Positions 1 through 9,291 of a stretch of 64,000 nucleotides of DNA are shown piece after piece. The DNA is from Microbacterium sp. Root166 (GTDB taxonomy: Bacteria > Actinomycetota > Actinomycetes > Actinomycetales > Microbacteriaceae): contig NZ_LMGL01000002.1 of NCBI RefSeq assembly GCF_001427145.1, positions 701,442-765,441 of the forward strand, written 5' to 3'. Position 1 is the stretch's first letter; each line of letters starts with the position of its first letter. The notes beneath the pieces were generated by a model. That model had not been told where the DNA came from. It ran no database searches and saw only the letters and a list, made by a program, of their open reading frames with translations. Made by a program: the position numbers and the translations under genes.

Positions 1-936
1 CGGGCTGGCGACCTGCACCAGGGTGACGTCCTCGACGCTGATCGCACCGTCCTCGAGCAGCTCGCTGTAGGCCTTGAGCCGGTGGCGGATCCCCTTGGTG
101 TAGTCGAGCCTGTCGACGCCGAGCAGGATCTTGCGCGGATTGCCGAGGTCCGAGCGGATCTCCGCGGCACGAGCGCGGATCTCGGGGCGCCGGGCGAGCT
201 CGACGTAGGAGGCGGAGTCGATCGAGATCGGGAACGCCCGGGCCAGCACGTTGCGGGTGGTGCCGTCGCCGTTGGGGACGGTGATTCCGGTCGCCTTGGT
301 GCCGTAGCGCAGCTGGCGACGCACGGCGCGGGCGAAGTTGCCCGCGTCCGCCACGCGCTGGAAGCCGATGACGTCGGCACCGAGAAGGCCTTCGAGCATC
401 TGCCTGCGCCAGGGCAGCTGCGAGTACAGGCCGTATGCCGGGAAGGGAATGTGGTGGAAGTAGCCGATGATCAGATCCGGGCGCGCCTCGCGCAGCATCT
501 TCGGCACGAGCTGCAGCTGATAGTCCTGCACCCACACCGTCGCGCCCGGTGCCGCGGCGGCGGCGGCGGCCTCGGCGAAGCGCCGGTTGACCTTCACGTA
601 GGAGTCCCACCACACGCGCCGGTACCGGGGCTCGGCGATGACGTCGTGGTACAGCGGCCAGATCGTGTCGTTCGACATGCCCTCGTAGTACAGCTCGACG
701 TCTTCGGCCGAGAGCGTGACGGGAACGAGGTAGGTGCCCTCGAACTCGAAGGGCTCGACCTCGATGTCGCTCTGGCCGGGCCAGCCCACCCAGGCACCGT
801 CGGCACGGCGCATCACAGGCTCCAGGGCCGTCACGAGACCGCCGGGCGAGCGCCGCCACGTCGGCTCCCCATCGGCGTCGATCACGCGGTCGACGGGAAG
901 GCGGTTGGCGACGACGACGAGTTCTGCCTGGGTCAC
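1..936 (-). CDS. otsA: Trehalose-6-phosphate synthase OtsA (3' end outside window)
   Basis: Glycosyltransferase family 20 enzyme that joins glucose from a sugar nucleotide to glucose-6-phosphate to make trehalose-6-phosphate. The visible N-terminal ~312 residues show the family landmarks: VVANRLPV at the start, GGLVTAL, the [11 protein letters not shown] segment, FHHIPFP, and [11 protein letters not shown], which carries the conserved Arg and Lys of the nucleotide-sugar site. The start is GTG at 936, preceded by an AGGAGC ribosome site. The gene runs off the left edge, so the C-terminal third and any otsB partner cannot be seen. Confidence 0.95.
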   Translation of the reverse strand, partial: MTQAELVVVANRLPVDRVIDADGEPTWRRSPGGLVTALEPVMRRADGAWVGWPGQSDIEVEPFEFEGTYLVPVTLSAEDVELYYEGMSNDTIWPLYHDVIAEPRYRRVWWDSYVKVNRRFAEAAAAAAAPGATVWVQDYQLQLVPKMLREARPDLIIGYFHHIPFPAYGLYSQLPWRRQMLEGLLGADVIGFQRVADAGNFARAVRRQLRYGTKATGITVPNGDGTTRNVLARAFPISIDSASYVELARRPEIRARAAEIRSDLGNPRKILLGVDRLDYTKGIRHRLKAYSELLEDGAISVEDVTLVQVASP

Positions 937-1072
937 GCGGGCTCCTGACGGTGTCTGGGACGAGGCTTTCCCCAGGCTAACAGCGCGCCCGTCGCGCGCT
1001 CGGCCGCTTGACGCGCACGGCAGGACCTGTCAAGGGGCACCTTCCGCGGATGCCGCGCGATAGCGTGGGCGC

Positions 1073-1339
1073 ATGCGCAAGTACCTCTTCGGCACCGGGC
1101 TCCTCACCGCGATCACCGGCGGACTGACGCTGCTGCGCGGGATGCGCGAGGACGCGCCGTTCACGTGGCGCGCCGCGCTCGGCTGGATCAGCTGGGGCAT
1201 CTCGCTGGCACTCGCCATCGGCGCGATCGTCGACATCCGGCGCGCCTCGCAGGGCGAGGTCATCGCACCCGACTCGCCGATCCATGGCCAGGAGAAGAAG
1301 CTCGTGAAGAGCCGCCTGCAGCGCGACCGCCGCGGCTGA
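1073..1339 (+). CDS. Small membrane protein, unknown function
   Basis: 88 residues with two probable membrane helices (around residues 5-20 and 34-55) and a basic C-terminal tail. It is divergent from otsA. A -10-like TAGCGT (1061-1066) ends 6 nt before the ATG, so a leaderless transcript is likely. I recognise no family. Confidence 0.7.
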   Translation: MRKYLFGTGLLTAITGGLTLLRGMREDAPFTWRAALGWISWGISLALAIGAIVDIRRASQGEVIAPDSPIHGQEKKLVKSRLQRDRRG

Positions 1340-1344
1340 GGCCC

Positions 1345-1785
1345 TCAGAGCCCGATCTCGTAGTGCACGAACCCGGTGGAGCGGGCGACCTTGTCGTAGA
1401 GCCCTCGTGCCGTGGCGTTGTCGTGTGCGGTGAGCCAGTAGACCTTGCTGGCGCCGAAGGTGTGCGCCCACGAGCGCACATGCTCGATCAGCGCGGCGCC
1501 GGTCCCGCTCCCCCGGGCGCCGGGATCGACGAACAGGTCCTCCAGGTAGCAGTACGTGCCCAGCGTCCACGTCGCGGGATGCGTCAGCCAGTGCACGATA
1601 CCGATGGCCCGGCCCTCGTCGTCGCGCGCGATGGCGCCGTGGACGTGCTCGTCCTCGAGGATGCGCGCGAACGTCGACTCGGTCACCTCGGCCGGCACCT
1701 CGGACTCGTAGAAGGTGATGTACGCCTGCCAGAGCGCCTCCCACGCGGAGCGGTCGTCGGCGGTGATGCGGGAGATCGTGGTCAC
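1345..1785 (-). CDS. GNAT-family N-acetyltransferase
   Basis: 146-residue single-domain acetyltransferase of the GCN5 fold. The acetyl-CoA loop is the segment DLFVDPGARGSGTGAALIEHV (about residues 85-105), followed by the typical C-terminal WLTAHDNATARGLYDKV stretch, where an Asn and Tyr shape the active site. The substrate is unknown. It begins with GTG, and TAGCAT (1792-1797, minus strand) lies 6 nt upstream, again a leaderless arrangement. It converges with the small membrane gene to its left. Confidence 0.85.
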   Translation of the reverse strand: MTTISRITADDRSAWEALWQAYITFYESEVPAEVTESTFARILEDEHVHGAIARDDEGRAIGIVHWLTHPATWTLGTYCYLEDLFVDPGARGSGTGAALIEHVRSWAHTFGASKVYWLTAHDNATARGLYDKVARSTGFVHYEIGL

Positions 1786-1823
1786 GGGCCGATGCTATCC
1801 CGGCGGCTCGCGTCCGGTGCGCG

Positions 1824-3008
1824 TCAGCGGGTCAGGATGAGCGCGTCGCCCTGGCCGCCGCCGCCGCACAGCGCGACTGCGGCGATGCCACCGCCCCGGC
1901 GCACCAGCTCGTGCACGGCGTGGACCACCAGCCGGTTGCCGGACGCGCCGATGGGGTGACCGATCGCGATACCGCCGCCATGGATGTTCACGACGTCATC
2001 GCTCAGACCGAGCTCGACCTGAGACCGGGCGACGACCGCCCCGAACGCCTCGTTGATCTCGACGAGGTCGAGATCTGCGACGGCGATGCCCTGCTTGGCG
2101 ACGGCCGTCTCGATCGCACGGGCGGGCTGGGAGTGCAGCGAATTGTCGGGACCGGCGACCTGGCCCGAGGCGCCGACGGCGGCGAGCACCGGCCAGCCGT
2201 TCTCGTCGGCGTGCGACCGGCTGGTCAGGACCACCGCGGACGCGCCGTCGGAGATCTGCGACGAGTTGCCGGCGGTGATGGAACCGCCCTCGGCGAAGGC
2301 CGGGCGCAGTCCCGCCAGCGTCTCGACCGTCGTGTCGGGACGGATGCCCTCGTCCTTGGTCACCACGACGGGGTCGCCCTTGCGCTGCGGGATCTCGACC
2401 GGGACGATCTCGGCATCGAACACGCCGTCGGCCTGGGCGGCGGCGGCGCGCTGGTGCGACCGCGCCGCGACAGCGTCCTGCGCCTCGCGCGTGACGTCCA
2501 GGCGCCCGTTGTGGCGCTCGGTCGAGGCGCCCATGCTCTCGCGGTCGTAGGCGTCGGTGAGGCCGTCGAAGGCCATGTGGTCGATCACCTCGATCGAGCC
2601 GTAGGCCCATCCGTCGCGCGAGCCCATGAGCAGGTGCGGCGAGCGGGTCATCGACTCCATCCCCGCGGCGACCACCACCGTCGCGTCTCCGACCGCGATC
2701 ATGCGAGCGCCGTCGATGATCGCCGTGAGCCCCGACAGGCACACCTTGTTGACCGATCCCGAGTGCACGTCCCACGGGATGCCCGCGCCCACCGCCGCCT
2801 GCCGCGCCGGGTTCTGGCCGGACCCGGCGGGAAGCACCTGCCCGACGAGCACGGCGTCGACCGCATCCGCGGGGACACCGCCCTGGGCGAGGGCGCCGCG
2901 GATCGCGGCGCTGCCGAGCTGCACCGCGGTGAGCGGGGCGAGCTGGCCCTTCAAGCGTCCCTGCGGCGTGCGCGCAGCAGCGACGATGACGACGTCGTCG
3001 TGGTTCAT
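1824..3008 (-). CDS. Acetyl-CoA C-acetyltransferase (thiolase)
   Basis: 394-residue degradative-type thiolase, cleaving acetoacetyl-CoA with CoA to two acetyl-CoA. The nucleophilic Cys is C90 in [11 protein letters not shown]; the C-terminal GHPIGASG His and the CGGGGQGDA Cys complete the active site. It overlaps the preceding CoA-transferase subunit by 4 bp (ATGA), so the three minus-strand genes form one operon. A beta-ketoadipyl-CoA thiolase (PcaF type) cannot be excluded by sequence reading, but the neighbouring 3-hydroxybutyrate dehydrogenase favours acetoacetate metabolism. Confidence 0.9.
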   Translation of the reverse strand: MNHDDVVIVAAARTPQGRLKGQLAPLTAVQLGSAAIRGALAQGGVPADAVDAVLVGQVLPAGSGQNPARQAAVGAGIPWDVHSGSVNKVCLSGLTAIIDGARMIAVGDATVVVAAGMESMTRSPHLLMGSRDGWAYGSIEVIDHMAFDGLTDAYDRESMGASTERHNGRLDVTREAQDAVAARSHQRAAAAQADGVFDAEIVPVEIPQRKGDPVVVTKDEGIRPDTTVETLAGLRPAFAEGGSITAGNSSQISDGASAVVLTSRSHADENGWPVLAAVGASGQVAGPDNSLHSQPARAIETAVAKQGIAVADLDLVEINEAFGAVVARSQVELGLSDDVVNIHGGGIAIGHPIGASGNRLVVHAVHELVRRGGGIAAVALCGGGGQGDALILTR

Positions 3009-3658
3009 GCTTCCACCTTGAGTTCGGGCGAGACGGTGAGCTCCGGCTCGGTTGCGGCGATGACCTCGTCGACGGTGACCCCGGGGGCCAGCTCGACGAG
3101 GACGAGTCCATCATCGGTCACATCGATGACGGCGAGGTCGGTGATGATGCGGTCGACGACGCCGCGTCCGGTCAACGGCAGCGAGCAGTCATCGACGATC
3201 TTGGGCGAGCCGTCGCGGGCGACGTGCTCCATGAGCACGATGACCTTGGCTGCGCCGTGGACGAGATCCATCGCACCGCCGGGCCCCTTGACCATCTTCC
3301 CGGGGATCATCCAGTTCGCGAGGTCTCCCCCGCGCGAGACCTGCATCGCGCCGAGGATGGCGGCGTCGATCTTTCCGCCGCGGATCATGCCGAAGCTGGT
3401 CGCGGAGTCGAAGAAGGCGGCGCCGGGCAGCGTCGTGACGGTCTCCTTGCCGGCGTTGATCAGGTCCGGGTCGACGTGCTCCTCGGTCGGATAGGGACCG
3501 ACGCCGAGGATGCCGTTCTCGGACTGCAGCACCACCGTGACGCCTTGGGGCACGTAGTTCGGCACGAGCGTCGGCAGTCCGATGCCGAGGTTGACGTACG
3601 CGCCGTCGGTCAGCTCGCGCGCCGCGCGCGCGGCCATCTCGTTGCGGGTGAGAGCCAT
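3005..3658 (-). CDS. scoB: Succinyl-CoA:3-ketoacid CoA-transferase subunit B
   Basis: 217-residue beta subunit of a family I CoA-transferase, which carries the catalytic Glu: here E47 in QSENGILG. The glycine-rich [10 protein letters not shown] segment near residues 24-32 is typical. With the adjacent A subunit it moves CoA from succinyl-CoA to a 3-keto acid such as acetoacetate. It is separated from subunit A by one base and overlaps the thiolase by 4 bp. A PcaJ role (3-oxoadipate) is the main alternative. Confidence 0.87.
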   Translation of the reverse strand: MALTRNEMAARAARELTDGAYVNLGIGLPTLVPNYVPQGVTVVLQSENGILGVGPYPTEEHVDPDLINAGKETVTTLPGAAFFDSATSFGMIRGGKIDAAILGAMQVSRGGDLANWMIPGKMVKGPGGAMDLVHGAAKVIVLMEHVARDGSPKIVDDCSLPLTGRGVVDRIITDLAVIDVTDDGLVLVELAPGVTVDEVIAATEPELTVSPELKVEA

Positions 3659-3659
3659 G

Positions 3660-4433
3660 TCAGTTCACGCCTTCCGTGATCGTGCGACGCTCGATGCGCT
3701 TCTCGATGGCGGATCCGACCTCGATGACCCGGTGCACGTAGATGCCCGGCAGATGCACGCAGTCGGGATCCAGCTCGCCCGGTTCGACGAGCTCCTCCAC
3801 CTGGGCGATGCAGACGCGGCCCGCCATGGCCGCGAGCGGATTGAAGTTGCGGGCCGACTTGTTGAAGATCAGGTTGCCGTGACGATCGCCCTTGAGCGCA
3901 TGCACGAGGGCGTAGTCGGTGACGATCGCCTCCTCCAGCACGTACTCGCGGGACTGCCCGGAGATGTCGAAGGTGCGGACGTCCTTCACCGGTGAGGCCA
4001 CGGCGATTCCGCCCGCGCCGTCGTACCTGCGAGGGAGCCCGCCCTCGGCGACCTGCGTGCCGACGCCGGTCTGGGTGAAGAAGGCGGCGATGCCGGACCC
4101 GCCGGCCCGCAGCTTCTCGGCGAGCGTGCCCTGCGGCGTGAGTTCGAGCTCGAGTTCGCCGCTGAGGAACTGCCGCTCGAACTCCTTGTTCTCGCCGACG
4201 TACGACGAGGTCATCTTGCGGATGCGCTTCGCATTGAGCAGGATGCCGAGTCCCCAGTCGTCGACGCCGCAGTTGTTGCTCACGATGCTGAGGTCAGTCG
4301 TCCCCTGGGCGAGCAGCGCCTCGATCAGCGCGATCGGATTGCCCGACAGCCCGAAGCCGCCGACGGCGAGCGAGGCGCCGTCCGGGATGTCGGCTACCGC
4401 CTCGGCGGCCGAGTTCCACGTCTTGTCGATCAC
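3660..4433 (-). CDS. scoA: Succinyl-CoA:3-ketoacid CoA-transferase subunit A
   Basis: 257-residue alpha subunit of a family I CoA-transferase. The N-terminal [17 protein letters not shown] motif and the later [15 protein letters not shown] and [10 protein letters not shown] segments are characteristic. It is the first gene of the operon scoA-scoB-thiolase. The start is GTG with a strong AGGAGG ribosome site 5 nt upstream. It is divergent from the IclR regulator, across a 100-bp region with a perfect inverted repeat, so it is the obvious target of that regulator. Confidence 0.87.
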   Translation of the reverse strand: MIDKTWNSAAEAVADIPDGASLAVGGFGLSGNPIALIEALLAQGTTDLSIVSNNCGVDDWGLGILLNAKRIRKMTSSYVGENKEFERQFLSGELELELTPQGTLAEKLRAGGSGIAAFFTQTGVGTQVAEGGLPRRYDGAGGIAVASPVKDVRTFDISGQSREYVLEEAIVTDYALVHALKGDRHGNLIFNKSARNFNPLAAMAGRVCIAQVEELVEPGELDPDCVHLPGIYVHRVIEVGSAIEKRIERRTITEGVN

Positions 4434-4502
4434 GCGCTCCTCCTCGAGCTCTCAGGACTCCAGCCTGCGGTCCGCACGCCCGGTTCGGCGAGCCGTCGCT
4501 TG

Positions 4503-4537
4503 CGATGTGGACTGCGAGGCGCATAGTGTCCACATCG
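4503..4537. promoter_or_regulatory. Perfect inverted repeat, candidate IclR operator, with overlapping promoter
   Basis: CGATGTGGAC (4503-4512) and GTCCACATCG (4528-4537) are a perfect 10-bp inverted repeat with a 15-bp spacer. For the plus strand, TTGCGA (4500-4505) and TAGTGT (4524-4529) make plausible -35 and -10 boxes, with the iclR GTG at 4537, 7 nt after the -10. The repeat therefore covers the promoter and the start of iclR and lies between the two divergent units. Binding by the adjacent IclR protein is inference. Confidence 0.65.
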
Positions 4538-5331
4538 TGGACAACCCGACCAGCAAGCGACGTACCGTTCCCGGTACGCAGTCCGTGGCGCGCGCCGCTC
4601 AGCTGCTTCGCATGGTGACGTCGGCCGGCATGGAGGGCATGCCCGTGGCCGAGCTCGCGCGCCGGGCCGAGCTGACCCGCCCGACCGCTCACCGCCTGCT
4701 CGCCGCGCTGCGCCAGGAGGGCCTTGTCGATCAGGACGACGGCACGGGACGGTGGATGCCGGGACCCGAGCTGTACCTGATGGGGGCGGTAGCGGCATCC
4801 CGCTACGACATCACGGGGATCGCGAGGGACATCGTCCGCTCGCTGGCAGTGCGGACGGAGGAGAGCGCGTTCCTCTCTGTGCGAAGGGGCGACGAGACGG
4901 TGTGCCTGATGCGCGAGGAGGGCAGCTTCCCCATCCGGTCGTTCGTGCTGTCCGAGGGGGTCCGGTTCCCCCTCGGAGTCGCGTCTGCCGGCCTGGCCAT
5001 CCTGGCGTTCCTGCCGCCTCACGATGTGGACGCCTACCTGGAGCGTCACCCCGAGCTCGCCGAGGACTGGGGCACCTCGCACGGCGAGACGCGGTTGCGC
5101 GCGCGGCTGCGCGACACTCATGAGCGCGGCTACGCGGTCAACCCAGGACTGATCGTGGAAGGCAGCTGGGGCCTCGGGGCCGCCGTGTTCACCCGGGAAG
5201 GCCACCCGCAATGGGCACTCAGCCTCACCGGCGTGCAGTTCCGCTTCGGGCCCGACCGCCTGCCCGAGCTCGGGCGCACCCTGCTCGCTCACGCCCACCA
5301 GCTCACCACGCGCATCGCCGCGACGCGCTGA
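4537..5331 (+). CDS. IclR-family transcriptional regulator
   Basis: 264 residues: an N-terminal winged helix (VAELARRAELTRPTAHRLLAALRQEGLV, about residues 36-63) and a C-terminal IclR effector domain with the SVRRGDETVCLMREEG and FPLGVASAGLAILAFL segments. It is divergent from scoA. A longer upstream open frame exists, but the GTG at 4537 fits the family N terminus and a -10 box 7 nt upstream, so translation is probably leaderless. It likely controls scoAB-thiolase and itself, with a keto or hydroxy acid as effector; the ligand is not known. Confidence 0.9.
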   Translation: MDNPTSKRRTVPGTQSVARAAQLLRMVTSAGMEGMPVAELARRAELTRPTAHRLLAALRQEGLVDQDDGTGRWMPGPELYLMGAVAASRYDITGIARDIVRSLAVRTEESAFLSVRRGDETVCLMREEGSFPIRSFVLSEGVRFPLGVASAGLAILAFLPPHDVDAYLERHPELAEDWGTSHGETRLRARLRDTHERGYAVNPGLIVEGSWGLGAAVFTREGHPQWALSLTGVQFRFGPDRLPELGRTLLAHAHQLTTRIAATR

Positions 5332-5343
5332 CCGCGCCGGGCC

Positions 5344-6267
5344 TCAGTCCGCGGCGGCCAGCTCCTCGCGCACGACGGCGGCCACGGCATCCGCCCCCGC
5401 AGGCGACATCACGATCGTGTAGTGGTTGAACCGGTCCAGGCGTTCGTGGCGGACGATCGGGTTCGCGGCGAGCATCCGCTCGAGGTGGGCGGGGGCGTAC
5501 AGGCCCGGCTCCTCGTCCTGCAGGCCGCGCGGCGCCGTGATCATGCGCGTGGGATGGCGCAGACCGGTGAGCGCGTCCGAGAGCGCCGTGCCGCTGTTCA
5601 TGTCGATCGTGTCGTCGGCCGTCGTCTCGTAGCTCGTCGCGGGCCTTCGCGCGCCCTCGCCGTCGTCGACCAGGTCGTACGCGAGGTACTGCTCGAGCTC
5701 GGGAGTCCAGTCCGCTCGGAACGCGGGATGCGCCCGCCAGAAGTCCAGGTACTCGGACGTGTCCGCGAACCGCATCGACAGCCGGGCCGCGGTCGGACCG
5801 AGGATGCCCGCGACGAGGGTGTCGGTGTCGAGGCCGGCCGGCACGTCGAGCGGAAGGCCGCCGTCCACGAGCACGAGCCGATCCACCCGTCGGGGGTGCA
5901 GGTGAGCGAACACGACCGCGACGAAAGCGCCCATCGAGTGACCCACGACGACGATCCGGTCCACGCCGAGGTGATCCAGCGCCGCCGCGAGGTCGTCGGC
6001 GTGCGCGCGCATGCCGGCTGGGCCGGTCAGCGAGTTGCTGCCTCCGCGGCCGCGAAGGTCCGGCGCGATCACGCGGACGCCGGGCAGGCGATCGACCACG
6101 AAGGGCCACGCGAGATGGGATGCCGTCACCCCGTGGATGAGCAGCACGCTCGGCGCGTCCCCGGTCGCGGGGTCCGGGTCCCAGACGCCGACCCGCAGAT
6201 CGCCGCCGGTGACCGGAACGGCGATGGTGCGGTAGGTGTGGCCGGTGCGGGTGGATGAGGAGGTCAT
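5344..6267 (-). CDS. Alpha/beta-fold hydrolase
   Basis: 307-residue serine hydrolase. The oxyanion region is LLIHGVTASHLAW, the nucleophile elbow is VVGHSMGAF, and FNHYTI near the C terminus probably supplies the catalytic His. It is last in the long minus-strand operon; its ATG overlaps the dehydrogenase stop by 4 bp (start 6267). In this setting it could cleave an ester or oligomer to release the hydroxyacid used by the dehydrogenase, or be an enol-lactonase-like enzyme; this is inference. It converges with iclR, 12 bp apart. Confidence 0.85.
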   Translation of the reverse strand: MTSSSTRTGHTYRTIAVPVTGGDLRVGVWDPDPATGDAPSVLLIHGVTASHLAWPFVVDRLPGVRVIAPDLRGRGGSNSLTGPAGMRAHADDLAAALDHLGVDRIVVVGHSMGAFVAVVFAHLHPRRVDRLVLVDGGLPLDVPAGLDTDTLVAGILGPTAARLSMRFADTSEYLDFWRAHPAFRADWTPELEQYLAYDLVDDGEGARRPATSYETTADDTIDMNSGTALSDALTGLRHPTRMITAPRGLQDEEPGLYAPAHLERMLAANPIVRHERLDRFNHYTIVMSPAGADAVAAVVREELAAAD

Positions 6268-7016
6268 CGGGCCGTCCATCCGCCGTCCATCGTGTACGAG
6301 GCGCCGGTGACCATGCCCGACGTGGCAGAGGCGAGCCAGCCTGCCAGCGACGCCACCTCGTCGGCCTCGACCAGGCGCTTGACCGCGGTCTCGGTGAGCA
6401 TGATCTTCTCGACGACCTCGTTCTCGGGGATGCCGTGCACCTTCGCCTGATCGGCGATCTGCTTCTCCACCAGGGGTGTCCGCACATAGGCGGGGTTGAT
6501 GCAGTTGCTCGTCACGCCGTGCGGGGCGCCCTCGAGCGCGGTCACCTTCGAGAGCCCCTCGAGCCCGTGCTTGGCGGCGACGTACGCCGACTTGAAGGCG
6601 CTGGCGCGGAGGCCGTGGGCGCTGGAGATGTTGATGACCCGTCCCCAGCCCTTCTCGTACATGCCGGGCAGAGCCGCGCGGATCAGGAGGAACGGCGACT
6701 CGAGCATCAGCCGCAGCAGCAGCCGGAAGGCCTCGGGGTCGAACTCCGGGATGGGGCTGACGCGCTGGATGCCGGCGTTGTTGACCAGGATGTCGACGTC
6801 GAGGGTGAGGTCCTCGAGCGCAGCGGTGTCGGAGAGGTCGACGACCCACGGCTCGCCACCGACCTCGGCGGCGGCCGAGGCCGCCGCGTCGGCATTGAGG
6901 TCGGCGATGATCACGTGCGCTCCGCGAGCGGCGAACTCCCGCGCGCACGCGAGGCCGATGCCGCTCGCGCCGCCGGTGATCAGCGCGCGCTTGCCCGCGA
7001 GGTCGTGCTCGGTCAT
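6264..7016 (-). CDS. bdhA: 3-hydroxybutyrate dehydrogenase (SDR family)
   Basis: 250-residue classical short-chain dehydrogenase that oxidises D-3-hydroxybutyrate to acetoacetate with NAD+. The nucleotide motif GGASGIG is at 15-21, NNAG at 79-82, and the catalytic set is S132, Y145 and K149. The stretch SSAHGLRASAFKSAYVAAKHG is the signature of bacterial 3-hydroxybutyrate dehydrogenases rather than generic SDRs. The start ATG overlaps the tetR stop by one base. The longer open frame upstream is only read-through. The product feeds the nearby CoA-transferase. Confidence 0.88.
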   Translation of the reverse strand: MTEHDLAGKRALITGGASGIGLACAREFAARGAHVIIADLNADAAASAAAEVGGEPWVVDLSDTAALEDLTLDVDILVNNAGIQRVSPIPEFDPEAFRLLLRLMLESPFLLIRAALPGMYEKGWGRVINISSAHGLRASAFKSAYVAAKHGLEGLSKVTALEGAPHGVTSNCINPAYVRTPLVEKQIADQAKVHGIPENEVVEKIMLTETAVKRLVEADEVASLAGWLASATSGMVTGASYTMDGGWTAR

Positions 7017-7705
7017 CACTCCGGTCCTTCCTGATGCGCCGCCGGCCGTGGTGCGAGGGCGTTGTCGATGATGCGTGTCATGCCGGCGAACACCACAGGG
7101 TCCAGCTGCTCGGGCGGTCGGCCGTCGGCGTCGCGCTCCCAGAGCAGGAAGCGCATGCCGATCAGCTCGCCCATGCCCATGAGCGCCCACGCGGTCGTCT
7201 CGGGATCGAGCGCCCGATCGACGTCGCCCGCATCCTGTGCCGCGCGCAGACCCGCCTCGTACCCCTCGACGATGCGCGTGTAGTGCAGTCGCAGCACCTC
7301 GGGCGAGACGAACTCCGCCTCGCGCACGACGCGGTACAGCGCGGGGTGGGCGGCGGTGAACCGGAAGAAACCGGCGAAGCCGGCCCGCTCCGCGTCGAGG
7401 CGGGACGCCGCGCCCGCCATCGCCTCCGACATCGCGTGACGCACGCGGCGGTTGAGGTCGATCACCAGAGCCTCGAAGATCGACTGCTTGCTGTCGAAGT
7501 AGAGGTAGAACGTGCCCAGCCCGATGCCCGCACGCTCGGTGATCTTGACGATGGACGCCTCGTGATAGCCCTGCTCGGCGAAGACGACCTCGGCCGCCTC
7601 GAGCAGCCGCAGCCGCGTCGCCTCGCCGCGCTTGGTGAGTGGGCGGCCGGTCGCCTGCGACACGAGTTCGGGTTCGTCGTCGACGAGTCCTCCAGGAAGC
7701 GTCAT
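7016..7705 (-). CDS. TetR-family transcriptional regulator
   Basis: 229 residues. The N-terminal TetR helix-turn-helix (ASIVKITERAGIGLGTFYLYFDSKQSIF, about residues 50-77) is clear; the C-terminal ligand domain is divergent, as usual. It is embedded in the operon, overlapping the ligase by 4 bp and the dehydrogenase by 1 base. The perfect inverted repeat at 14064-14087, at the operon promoter, is its most likely operator. That would make the operon autoregulated and induced by the substrate or its CoA ester. Confidence 0.9.
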   Translation of the reverse strand: MTLPGGLVDDEPELVSQATGRPLTKRGEATRLRLLEAAEVVFAEQGYHEASIVKITERAGIGLGTFYLYFDSKQSIFEALVIDLNRRVRHAMSEAMAGAASRLDAERAGFAGFFRFTAAHPALYRVVREAEFVSPEVLRLHYTRIVEGYEAGLRAAQDAGDVDRALDPETTAWALMGMGELIGMRFLLWERDADGRPPEQLDPVVFAGMTRIIDNALAPRPAAHQEGPE

Positions 7706-9291
7706 GGCCCCACCTCTTCCGTCTCGGGGACGTGCCCCTTCGTGCGAGGAGCGGCGAGCAGCCGCTCCGCGCGCTCGCGCAGCCGGGACCGGGCGAGCTT
7801 GTCGATGGTCGACCGGGGCAGGGCCGAGACGATCTCGACGTGCACCGGCACCTTGAACGCGGCGAGATTCCGGCGCGCGTGCATGAGCACCTCATCGGGC
7901 GAGAGCGCGGCTCCGGCGGCAGGCACGACGAACGCGACGCCGCGCTCGCCCCACACCGGGTCCGGCGCGCCGACGACGGCCGCCTCCGCGATCAGCGGGT
8001 GGAGGCCCAGCGCCAGCTCGACCTCCGCCGGCGCCACGTTCTCGCCGCCCGAGATGAAGATGTCCTTGATACGGTCGACGATCCGCACGACCCCCGCCGC
8101 ATCCCGGTGGACCAGGTCGCCGGTGCGGAGCCACTCGCCGCTCATCGCGCGGGCTGTGGCCTCATCGTCGTCGAGGTATCCGGCGAAGACGCTGGGCCCG
8201 CGGACCCAGAGCTCTCCGGTCGCCTCGCCCTCGAGCGCGAGCAGCGACTCGGGATCGACCACCCGCACCGAGACGTGCGGGTACGGGCGGCCGACGGCCC
8301 CGGGTGATGCCGGAGCCTCGTCCGCCGGAAGGTGCAGCACGTTGGGTGCCGCCTCGGTGAGCCCGTAGCCCTGGGTCAGCGCGACGCCGCGGCGCGTCCA
8401 CGCGTCCTGCAGCCATGCGGGCATGGTCGCGCCGCCGACCAGGGCCAGCCGGAGCGTCGATACGTCCGTCTGCTCCCACGCCCGGTCGGCGGCGAGCATG
8501 CCGTACTGGGTGGGGACGCCCATCATCGCCGTCACGCCGCGTTCGGCGACGAGTTGCAGCACGCGCGCCGGCTGGAACGACCGCTCGAGCACGACGGTCG
8601 CGCCGACCCACCAGGCCAGCAGTGGCTGGCAGTTCCAGGCGGCGACGTGGAACTGCGGGAGCATCGCGAGCACGACGTCCTCGGCGCCGAGAGGCAGCGC
8701 CTGTGCGAGCGCGAGGTTGTTCCAGAAGCAGTTGGCGTGGGTGAGCACGACGCCCTTGGGTGCCGCCTCGCTTCCCGACGTGAAGATCACCAGCAGGGGG
8801 TCGTCGTCGTGGACGGGCCGCCGCGGCCGGGTCGTCCGCGACAGGGGCACACTCGCCTCGACCTCGGTCGCCCCCAGGACGGCGACGGGAGGCATCCGCT
8901 CCGCACCGCGCAGCGCCTCGCCGGCGAGGGCGGCATGCTCGTCCTCGACCAGCACGAGCGCAAGGTCCGTGCGGTCGAGCAGGCCGACCAGCTCACGCGG
9001 GGTCAGTCGCCACGAGAGGGGGACGAACGCGATGCCGGCGAGGGCGCACGCGAAGAACGCGACGACGTGGTCGGCGGAGTTGCCCGACACGGTGGCGATG
9101 CGGTCACCGGGGCCGTAGCCGCCGCGGCGCAGCCGCTCGGCGAGAGAGGTCGCGCGAGAGGAGAGGGTGGCGTAGTCCGTCCGCACGCCGCGGTCGTCGA
9201 TCGCGGTCCGCTGAGGCGAGCGCGCCGCCCGGTCGGTCAGCCAGCGCCCGACCGTGTGCGCGCCGTCCTCGTGCTCGGCATCCCAGCTCAT
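7702..9291 (-). CDS. AMP-forming acyl-CoA ligase
   Basis: 529-residue adenylate-forming enzyme. The phosphate loop is TSGSEAAPKG (171-180, an atypical SGSE in place of the common SGTT), followed by QGYGLTEAAP, GEWLRTGDL, the hinge VDRIKDIFISGGENVAPAEVE and the C-terminal PRSTIDKLARSRL with the catalytic Lys. It activates a carboxylate as its CoA thioester. In this operon acetoacetate, 3-hydroxybutyrate or a medium-chain acid is plausible. The true start is the ATG at 9291, overlapping the permease stop by 4 bp. Confidence 0.9.
   Translation of the reverse strand: MSWDAEHEDGAHTVGRWLTDRAARSPQRTAIDDRGVRTDYATLSSRATSLAERLRRGGYGPGDRIATVSGNSADHVVAFFACALAGIAFVPLSWRLTPRELVGLLDRTDLALVLVEDEHAALAGEALRGAERMPPVAVLGATEVEASVPLSRTTRPRRPVHDDDPLLVIFTSGSEAAPKGVVLTHANCFWNNLALAQALPLGAEDVVLAMLPQFHVAAWNCQPLLAWWVGATVVLERSFQPARVLQLVAERGVTAMMGVPTQYGMLAADRAWEQTDVSTLRLALVGGATMPAWLQDAWTRRGVALTQGYGLTEAAPNVLHLPADEAPASPGAVGRPYPHVSVRVVDPESLLALEGEATGELWVRGPSVFAGYLDDDEATARAMSGEWLRTGDLVHRDAAGVVRIVDRIKDIFISGGENVAPAEVELALGLHPLIAEAAVVGAPDPVWGERGVAFVVPAAGAALSPDEVLMHARRNLAAFKVPVHVEIVSALPRSTIDKLARSRLRERAERLLAAPRTKGHVPETEEVGP

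Noticed and set aside
1911..3494. Long open frames opposite the thiolase and CoA-transferase genes
   Set aside because: Arg/Ala/Gly/Asp-rich shadows of real genes in high-GC DNA; no motif or ribosome site.
1824..4433. PcaF/PcaJ/PcaI (3-oxoadipate) reading of the operon
   Set aside because: Possible by family, but no protocatechuate or catechol genes are near, while a 3-hydroxybutyrate dehydrogenase is.
4513..4527. Possible second start for iclR further upstream in the open frame from 3919
   Set aside because: It would read antisense through scoA; the family N terminus starts after 4537.
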